A DNA stretch of 64,000 nucleotides from Tubiluchus corallicola (taxonomy: Eukaryota > Priapulida > Priapulimorpha > Priapulimorphida > Tubiluchidae): contig JAQGDQ010000411.1 of assembly GCA_030141605.1 (NCBI GenBank), positions 142,832 through 206,831 on the forward strand, given 5' to 3'. Shown here in pieces: positions 56,440 to 64,000 of this stretch. Position numbers and translations under genes: made by a program. How positions within the stretch are numbered: the stretch's first letter is position 1; each line of letters starts with the position of its first letter. A model generated the notes under the pieces. It searched no databases. It was given only the letters and a program-made list of their open reading frames with translations, and had not been told where the DNA came from.

Positions 56440-56628
56440 CAGTGAAACCTCTTTATACCATCCACTTTGGCATCAGAGAAAAGTTAGCATTATAGTGAGT
56501 TTGGCATTATAACGATGAGCATTAAGACGTATATGTCCATGCAAATATAGACATTTTGTTTTGCCAAACATGTGGGTCTCTAAGTGAGGCTGACATTACA
56601 AAGGGGGCGTTGTAAACAGGTTTGACTG
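56440..56628. mobile_element. Pogo/Tigger-like MITE, family M3 copy 2
   Basis: 189 bp with inverted ends cagtgaaacctctttata and tgtaaacaggtttgactg. The interior has attttgttttgccaaa, which is found inverted (tttggcaaaacaac) in the 13843 copy. Confidence 0.6.
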
Positions 56629-56690
56629 TGACTTTCTTATCTAGAGTACCTAATGAAAAAAACGTCAAGATGGTTTCCGTAGCAACAACT

Positions 56691-56890
56691 AATTAAATTT
56701 CACAGAAGTTGATATCATAAAATAATTAAATTTCACAGATGTTGAAATCACAAACTAATTAAATTCCATAGAAGTTTAAATCATAAAGTAATTAAATTCC
56801 ACAGAAGTTGAAATCATAAACTAATTAAATTTCACAGAAATTGACATTATAAACTAACTGAATTTCACAGAAGTTTAAATCATAAACTAA
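56691..56890. repeat. 33-bp minisatellite
   Basis: Six copies of attaaatttcacagaagttg plus aaatcataaacta. Confidence 0.92.
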
Positions 56891-57614
56891 TTCAGTTTCA
56901 CAATTCCCGCTATATTCATGTACCGACAAAATAAAAAAACACGTTAGACCTGTCGTCATGTTTAATTCTTTTTTTCTATACGTAAACCAGAAAATTAAGA
57001 AACGTCGCCTAACATTTGACACACGTTATTTACACAATATGGAAATGTTGTACTCAGAGCTACAATTATAATATGAATTACTTTGGCATATTATAGAACA
57101 ACAACAACAATAATAATAATAATAATACTTAAAACTCTTCATTTAAATATACATATAAACAAGTGGAGCAAATAAATTACAACGAGAAATTGTCGGGAAT
57201 GAGAGAGACCCAAAGTTCACCACATTAGTTTAAATTACAGGTAGGACAGGTATAAGAGAGATAATCTACGCTACATACAACTCTTAACATAGTACAATTA
57301 TTTACATAGCTAAGATATTCAACTTACATCATGAAATGGACTACCAATATTTAGTACATGAAAATTTTAAAATTTAAAAGCATTTAAAATTTGTGAACTG
57401 CAAATATGATGATGAAAATTGTAATGAAAGATAAAATTTTCGTTAGACGTTAAAGAAATATTAAAATTGTGAAACAGCTCATGTAGGTAAATCGCACAAA
57501 CTGCATTCTTTCACACTAATAATACTGCTTCCTCACCTGGACAACAGACCTTTGACAAAATGAGTTTAAATTATAGCACCTGGTCATTCAATTACACCTG
57601 AGCAAAACACCTGC
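56891..57614. other. 3' flank / UTR of the collagen gene
   Basis: AT-rich sequence downstream of the minus-strand collagen stop. It includes a short AAC/AAT repeat near 57100-57128. The poly(A) site was not decided. Confidence 0.5.
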
Positions 57615-57843
57615 CTACCTTCTTCTGAATTTTCTCAACTCATTTACTATACTTGTGTTTTCTATACACAGAACAATGAAGACGTTATTACATGAGTATT
57701 TTGTTGAATCGAGTAGGTGACCATTGAGTAGTGAGCTGCCCAGGCCGGTCTGGTCCTTGTCGTCCGTTGTCCAGGCATTGCAGAAGCTGGCCGGAACTCG
57801 GCCTCCCACTTTATTAGTGCCGTGCCATATTATCTTCTGCGGC
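57615..57843 (-). CDS. COL18A1-like: Endostatin exon 3 of 3 (terminal)
   Basis: Acceptor gtttttaaag. Encodes [39 protein letters not shown] and FIVLCIEN, followed by a short basic end (RKFRRR) and TAG at 57617-57615. Confidence 0.95.
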
Positions 57844-60613
57844 CTTTAAAAACAAAAACAAGAAATTAACAAACCACATATCTCCGTTTAAAAGGGCGTC
57901 CAGTTGCTTAAACTCATAGCATTGTTAAGCAAAAGGGAAACCCTACAATGTCACCACTATCATCATCGTCGTAATCAACACCATCAATGTTGTCACACCT
58001 CCACATCACATTGTCGTTGTTGTTGTCATCATTACAATTGCTAAATTTATTAACATCATGATTGTCGTCATCGTTGTCACTTTTATCATAATGCTCTCGA
58101 CAGCACACCATAGTCGTAGTCACTGATGCATCGTCTTTAGCAGCATCAACTGTTGTTGTCATATTTGTAGTGGCGGCTCGTGTATAGGTAGTGTGGAACT
58201 GCAGCACCCCCTATTTTCACTCAATATTATCGATAATATTCAATATAATAATCTTTTTTCATTAATGCTTTTTTATACTCGTAGGAAAGCAGAGCACGTG
58301 AGAATAGTACAATTTGCTTCACAGCCCAAGCAATGCAGTGTTTGGCTGTTGTACGCATGCAGCCAGGCGCACATGTCTGAGACTGTACTTTAAGTAGAAA
58401 GAGTACTATAGCAGTATGTGTTGTCAGTTGTGACACGCTTAAAAGCCGTGTTTCGGCATATTCTTGAACTGCGACAATTAGAAATTTGTCAAAGTTTAAA
58501 TTCGTTTGTTTGTTTCAAATTACAATCACAACATTATAATTATACGTTTGTTTCATTTTACACAGTGTTAAAACAATGGCTAAAAATTTTTAACTTTGCA
58601 GCACCGCCACTAATTTTACCTACAAGCCGCCACTGCAAAGACAACGACAATGAGTTGTTGTCACAGCTGTCATCATCGGCACGTTGTTGTTGCCATCGTC
58701 AGCAAACTGTTGTCATACTTGTCACCATTAACATGAGTTGTCATAAACAGTATGTTGTTGTCATAGTTGTAATCAACAGCATGTTCTTGTCATAAACAGC
58801 ATGTTGTTGTCACGGCTGTTATCATCAGCACGCTGTTGTCATACTTGTCACCATTAACATGAGTTGTCATAAACAGCATGTTGTTGTCATAGTTGTAATC
58901 AACAGCATGTTCTTGTCATAAACAGCATGTTGTTGTCACGGCTGTCATCATCAGCACGCTGTTGTCGTCATAGTCATTATCAGCAGCCAATCAACCTTGT
59001 CATATCACATTTATCTAAGCATTTACATACACACTGTTGGCGAAATATGGAAGTAACTTTTCAGTAGAATTTGTAGTGAAATCGCAAAATTATATAGGAA
59101 AGTTTTTACTATTTACAAACACAATCCTAAGCCACCAAGTTTAATGTCAGTAGTCATTGCGTCAAATATCTTATGTCCTGTGCTGGGTGGCTGAGTGGTC
59201 TAGATTTTGAACTGCAACCAGGCAGTCCTGAGTTCGAGTCTAGCACAGGACATACACCCTGATTCTGCATTACCTGTATTGTTGTAAATATGAGTTGCTA
59301 AATAGCCATCAATGTTAATGTTGTCTGTTAAATGACTGATTATAAATAAATAAATAAAAGTGGTTTTTGAAAATATTATATAATAAATGTAATAACTCAC
59401 CAGTTTGGATCTAACAAAACATTCCGACCATCAAAACTGTAAATAGATTCGCTAGTATCAAATTTTGCGCCGTCGCCTTTAAATATATCGTTCCAGGAGT
59501 CAAATAATGTGCGATCCTGAAAAATATCATGTACAATTAATGCTTCATGTTCTATTAGTTAACACAGTTAAACCTAGATGGTGCTTGGGTGCCATAGTTG
59601 AAAACAATAATCACGTGACCGCTTCATGGTCTGTCATGTACACCTTATAAGAAAGTACCTTATACCCGAGGTTACCTGTACTACCTTTATATAATCACAG
59701 CATTTTGGATCCCTATAGCACCTTGTACTATGAAATTACATCCAAACTAGTCAAATAAGTGTGAGTTCTGCCAAGTTGCATGGTACGAAATTGGGAATAA
59801 TGGCATGAAAAATACTATTTTTACATTACGTTGAGGCATCATGATGCAGACGACCAGGTACGCTTTTCATATTTGTCATATTTCAACTACATTGTTTGAA
59901 TTGTTTATTTTGAAACACAATTTGGAACATTTATTTATAGTGTGAACCCACTTGAAAGTTTCATGGTGAGAAATCTCTCTAGTGTGAACACACTTGCAAG
60001 TTTCATTGTGAGAAAACTGTCTAGTGTGAACACACTTGCAAGTTTCATGTGAGAAAACTGTCTAGTGTGAACACACTTGCAAGTTTCATGTGAGAAAACT
60101 GTCTAGTGTGAACACACTTGCAAGTTTCATGGTGAGAAAATTTTTTAATGTGAACACACTTGCAAGTTTCATGGTGAGAAAACTGTCTAGTGTGAACCCA
60201 CTTGCAAGTTTCATGGTGAGAAAACTCTTTAATGTGAACACACTTGCAAGTTTCATGGTGAGAAAACTGTCTAGTGTGAATGCACTTGCAAGTTTCACGG
60301 TGAGAAAACTCTCTATGCTGAATGGGTCATATTAGTTATTAATGAATCACTGCATACATTGGCATAAATATTAAAGTTGAATTATTTGACATATAAAATT
60401 TTTAAAAAATCCCACCTTTAGATTTTTGACCGGTACTTTCTTCTGGTCAACCGGCCGCACAATACTGTACAGATCCTGTGCATAGGAAGAGACGAAAGCC
60501 CGGAAAGTTCCCTTGAATCCAGCCGCTCGGGACTGTCGATAGCACTGGAAATCTACGGTCCTGATCCCGCGCATGTCACCGCTGTACGGTTCATTCAGTG
60601 CGACAAGTTTAAT
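57615..60613 (-). CDS. COL18A1-like: Collagen XV/XVIII-type chain, endostatin C-terminus (three exons)
   Basis: Exons on the minus strand: 60613-60416 (198 nt), 59516-59401 (116 nt) and 57843-57615, ending in TAG. Phases agree (0, then 2) and all introns are GT-AG. The encoded segment matches the endostatin fold: [50 protein letters not shown], and the closing [10 protein letters not shown]. All four Cys expected for the two disulfides are present (FQC, SFC, YSC, VLC). The protein is a basement-membrane heparan-sulfate collagen whose tail can be released by proteolysis. The N-terminal part of endostatin, the trimerisation domain and the collagenous repeats must lie upstream, beyond 60.6 kb, and were not found in this window. 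Confidence 0.95.
57844..58167. repeat. Intronic CAT/GTT-rich low-complexity sequence
   Basis: Imperfect trinucleotide-like runs (catcatcgtcg, gttgttgtcatc) inside the collagen intron. The Asp/Asn-rich minus-strand frame is an artefact. Confidence 0.6.
58168..58635. mobile_element. hAT-like MITE, different family
   Basis: About 468 bp with ends agtggcggctcgtgtatagg and ctacaagccgccactg, an inverted pair. No transposase. Inserted in the last collagen intron. Confidence 0.55.
58690..58980. repeat. Imperfect ~120-bp tandem repeat
   Basis: The segment tactgtcaccattaacatga... through aacagcatgttgttgtcacg occurs about twice within a GTT/CAT-rich tract. Confidence 0.8.
59175..59358 (+). mobile_element. 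tRNA-derived SINE with AAAT tail
   Basis: The tRNA-like head at about 59180-59247 has A box tggctgagtggtc and B box gagttcgagtc. The acceptor pairing extends to 10 bp (gtcctgtgct with agcacaggac). A unique body follows, then an (aaat)n tail at about 59342-59358. This is the standard layout of a tRNA SINE. It lies in a collagen intron. Confidence 0.65.
59401..59516 (-). CDS. COL18A1-like: Endostatin exon 2 of 3
   Basis: Acceptor atttttcag, donor AACTG|GTGAGT, 116 nt. Encodes [16 protein letters not shown] and [15 protein letters not shown]; the split Trp codon is completed by the next exon. Confidence 0.94.
59938..60318. repeat. 40-bp minisatellite
   Basis: About nine copies of gtgaacacacttgcaagttt plus catggtgagaaaactgtcta. 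Each has the perfect palindrome acttgcaagt. Located in a collagen intron, close to the endostatin exon. Confidence 0.93.
60416..60613 (-). CDS. COL18A1-like: Endostatin exon 1 of 3
   Basis: Acceptor gttctgtag, donor CTAAAG|GTGGGA, 66 codons in phase 0. Contains [20 protein letters not shown] and [19 protein letters not shown]. Confidence 0.95.
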
Positions 60614-61679
60614 CTACAGAACAAAACAGTCGTGAAATATCAAATAATTTCTGATTGGTGATGGGAAAACGAGTTCTTAAAATGAAAATAACAGTCAGCA
60701 ACCACTTAAGCAAAGACATGGCTTTTATTAACACACACCGGCAAGGTTTTGTCTAAGTTATGGTCATGTTCATGCAATAATCCACATAAATAAAAACACA
60801 GTGTTCAAAAATGATAAAAATCAACATTTTGAGAAGCAGATAAGACAAATACAAATTGTAAACTTACATACTGTGTGATACAAAGTCAAAAAACAGAAGA
60901 GAATAAAGTTATGTTACTCCTAACTTATGCCTGTGGATGGTAATAAGGGAAACCTTTGCACCAAATATCAGCAACACTGCAAACGTGCAGCTACAAAGAT
61001 CAGTTCAATATAATTCCAAAGTCAGACAAGAAACTTGATCATTAAGCTCTAAGAGTAAAGTTAAGTGTGTAAAAGAAGGATTTTTTCGTACGCTTCACCA
61101 CACTGGAAGCCGAAATTGAGTATTCAATGTACTACAATGTTGCCTTGTTCAATGTTTGCGGCAAAACCGAAGCCTAACTCATTATCATCGCTACCCCCCA
61201 CCATAAATGAGCCACTGAACCAGCATAAGTGTCTCAGCCACATTTGCATTCTCCCCTTGCAAGGTAAACCGCCAGAATCAGTACGGCTAATAAAACCACC
61301 CAGAGAGAGTATTGAAACCGGGTTATCATGAGCGATTCAAGCATAGAACAGGTGCATACTCAGTTAGCAATGGACTTTGAAAGATAGTTGCTTTGAAAGA
61401 TAAATATGAGCAGCTACTGATTTATATTAAAAACACGATAAGAGCAACAAAAAACAGCTATTTTTGACAAATAATTATAGTAATACTGTATTGGTAACAT
61501 ATTAAACACATCTATTGAAATTTATATAGTTTCAGAAAAGAATCTTGAATGCCAACAAATGAGTTATTAAAATTATAAGCGCTACATTAGTTTCAAGAGA
61601 GAGTTCAGGTCTCAAAAGCTTAAGCGGAAATCTGCTTTGGTAAATGTAGCATTTCTTACATGAAACCAAAGCAAGTATA
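60614..61679. other. Collagen intron or flank, no exon seen
   Basis: I searched the minus strand for upstream endostatin and trimerisation exons and found none. A plus-strand open frame at 61065-61331 has no recognisable content. Confidence 0.5.
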
Positions 61680-62375
61680 CGTAAATCAGTTTGTGCAATC
61701 ACAATATATTGACATTGACACATAAATCAGCTTGTGTGAACATGATAAATTGACACTGTCACGTAAATCAGCTTGTGTGACCACAATAAATTGACATTGT
61801 CACATAAATCAGCTTCTGTGATCACAACAAATTGACATTGACATGCAAATCAGCTTCTGTGATCACAATGAATTGACATTGTTACGTAAATCAGCTTCTG
61901 TGGTCAGAATAAATTGACAACGTTAGAATAAAGCAGCTTCTGTGATCACAATAAATTGACATTGTTATGTAAATCAGCTTCTGTGATCACAATAAATTGA
62001 CATTGTGAAAATAAATCTGCTTCTGTGATCACAATAAATTGTCAATGTCATGTAAATCAGCTTCTGTGATCACAATAAATTGATATTGTTATGTAAATAA
62101 GCTTCTGTGATCACAATAAATTGACATTGTTACGTAAATCAGCTTCCGTGATTACAATAAACTGACATTGTTACGCATATCAGCTACTGTGATCACAATA
62201 AATTGACATTGTTATGTAAATAAGCTACTGTGAACATAATAAATTGACACTGTCACGTAAATCAGCTTCTGTGATCACAATAAATTGATACTGTCATGTA
62301 AATCAGCTTCTGTGATCACAAGAAACTGACATTGTTACAAAACCAGCTTCTGTGACCAAAATAAATTGACATGAT
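61680..62375. repeat. 41-bp minisatellite
   Basis: About 17 copies of aaatcagcttctgtgatcac plus aataaattgacattgttacgt. Most carry the perfect palindrome tgtgatcaca. Confidence 0.93.
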
Positions 62376-63375
62376 AATTAAAATCCATGTAGCAGAAAAA
62401 ATTTAGGACTAGTAAAGATATAAATCAGACATATGTGATTTCTTGCAACATGCACTTACATGAACAAAGTTGTATCGAATGTTTAAAAAAGTACGAGCAT
62501 AGTTGTAGAATTCAAAAATAGCAGAAGTAAACCACATTAACATTTGTAAATTTAATAAAACTAATGCCGACTGGCAATACAGTCTCGCTAAAAATCCAAA
62601 ACTTATGATAAAGAAACTTGGGATGCAGAAATGACACATTTGCATAATGTCTAAAACTTATTGCAAAAAAGCGCCGAGCTGCTAAAAAAATGTTGTAAAA
62701 GCATGTGAACGCACCGTAATGAACTTGTAAAGCTTGTTCACACAAACATGATGACATTAGTACAGATATAAGAAAATCATGACAATCACCATTCAGTCGT
62801 GTTGACAATGTAGTACAGTCTCTACAGTTTGATACTAAATCATTTGACCTGTGAATGTTCTGTATCTTAAAGCGCTGGGCACATTTCTTATGGCAACGGA
62901 GCAATTACCACACTGCAATGTTGCCGTATTGTGTTATAATCGCAACCGTTACCATCTGACATGCTTGAACAAGTCTTAACAAGCCAGTGGCAAGTACCAA
63001 CTTGTATAAAGATAAACACTGACACACATATGTGAACGAATCCAGGTAAAAAAGATACACATAAAAAAGTCACGGGAAAAAGTCACACAGAAAAACTCGC
63101 AGGAAAAAAGAAATAATCCTAACCCTGACTCTAACCCCTAACCCTAATCCTAATGCTCACCATAGCCAAAATTAGACTTTTTCCGGTGATTATTTCAAGG
63201 TAACTTTACTACCGGTCACCACGGTTAACAGATACAGATAAACTGACTCTGTTATTGCATTTATACGACATTCTGACCTTGTGAAATTATTTATTATTCA
63301 TTCACTTTTTTATTCAGATAATTTTTTATTCGAACAATTGCGTTAATTACGTAACAATACTTTAAAATTCCTTAA
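62376..63375. other. Unassigned sequence
   Basis: No supported exon. A short telomere-like degenerate tract (ctctaacccctaaccctaat) is at about 63128-63147. Confidence 0.5.
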
Positions 63376-63759
63376 TAAGCCTTTTCATGGTTCTCACAAT
63401 TGATGATGATCATGAAAAGGTCAAAGGTTAAGCATACTAGACAACACATTTGTGTACACTTGACAACGCCTCACAGCCCATGCTATTGTAATAGTAGCAG
63501 TTTTAACAGCTAGCTAGAACCTTACCTAGTTCATTTTCTTCGTGTTCCCAAACAAGATCCTGCTAGTAAATCACTCTACGGACAGACTAATGTGTAATTA
63601 AGTGAAGCTTACGTTAAACAACTGCAGTTACTGAACTGGTGCAGCAGACGGCTTCGCTTTACCCAGGGTTATAGTTAAGATGCTTTGCTGTTGTATGCTT
63701 AAAATTTTGGCTTACAGCAACAACTGCTCGTGCGCACAACGAAACTGTGAAAAGGCTTA
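63376..63759 (+). mobile_element. MITE family M1, copy 4 (most complete)
   Basis: 384 bp with inverted ends taagccttttcatggttctc and gaaactgtgaaaaggctta. It shares the aaaggtcaaaggt, agctagaaccttacctagtt and actgaactggtgcagcagac blocks with the 9178 copy. Confidence 0.78.
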
Positions 63760-63955
63760 CTGACAACCATCCTATTTGGAACATGCAAAGTACTATATGT
63801 ACAATCATAAAGTACAATGGCATTTGTCACTATTAAGGCACAAGTACGTCGGAAATGTTCCCAGTTTTTTTCATACTTTTCTAATGTAATAATTTCGGCA
63901 AACAGGTAAACTTATATGAAAAGAACGATGAAAGTGATAAAACCATTAAAATTTC

Positions 63956-63978
63956 AGGCTGTCTGTCTGTCTGTCTGT
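63956..63978. repeat. (CTGT)n microsatellite
   Basis: Five to six uninterrupted ctgt units near the right edge. Confidence 0.85.
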
Positions 63979-64000
63979 TACCAGAAATGAATTAACAATT

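Noticed and set aside
57914-58207. Minus-strand Asp/Asn-rich frame
   Set aside because: It is a translation of the CAT/GTT low-complexity tract in the collagen intron.
61065-61331. 88-codon plus-strand frame
   Set aside because: No recognisable domain and no matching splice context; it lies in the expected collagen intron.
63117-63150. Interstitial telomere repeat
   Set aside because: Only a few degenerate CCCTAA-like units; too short to claim a telomeric relic.

Overview
The window is nuclear DNA of an animal, most likely a marine or other non-vertebrate metazoan. It is AT-rich, has genes broken into short exons with GT-AG introns, and is full of tandem arrays, MITE-like elements and decayed retroelements. 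The beta-subunit gene has the invertebrate-type GK wording [19 protein letters not shown], and its introns are moderately long. I cannot name the species.

Region 1-7.2 kb is mostly tandem repeat: 27-bp and 35-bp minisatellites, an ATGT/ATGC microsatellite, a 3.7-kb satellite of 105/109-bp units with higher-order structure, and two shorter arrays. Region 7.2-25.1 kb (+ strand) holds ten exons of a voltage-gated calcium channel beta subunit (CACNB family). They run from just before the SH3 domain to the stop codon; the lengths sum to 1671 nt, the phases agree throughout, and only the N-terminal exon(s) lie outside or are unrecognised. Its introns carry several minisatellites. One is an exact 17 x 76-bp array that repeats the end of the SH3 exon together with its 5' splice site. 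A possible alternative 3'-terminal exon with an AATAAA lies in the same intron.

Region 25.1-35.7 kb is 3' flank with MITEs, a 29-bp array, a 5S rRNA-like relic, a damaged THAP-domain gene (- strand) and a LINE 3' fragment (- strand). Region 36.2-41.2 kb is a decayed Ty3/gypsy-type LTR retrotransposon with gag, protease, RT, RNase H and integrase remnants. Around it lie three related promoter/first-exon copies (about 36.0, 42.3 and 45.7 kb). Two of them belong to a 3.4-kb tandem duplication (41.2-48.1 kb). Two of these promoters carry an RFX X-box-like palindrome. A duplicated exon of this unit joins in phase to a terminal exon at 52.3 kb with its own AATAAA, which suggests an unrecognised + strand gene.

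Region 48.1-51.1 kb holds two adjacent arrays, both of 22-bp period. Region 53-57 kb is a 105-bp array plus MITEs. Region 57.6-60.6 kb (- strand) encodes the C-terminal endostatin domain of a collagen XV/XVIII chain in three exons ending in TAG. A tRNA-derived SINE, a hAT-like MITE and a 40-bp array sit in its introns. Region 60.6-64 kb is upstream intron or flank with a 41-bp array and another MITE.

Two patterns stand out. Splice-donor-like motifs have been amplified tandemly inside calcium-channel introns, and most of the unrelated minisatellites carry a perfect or near-perfect palindrome in the repeat unit.
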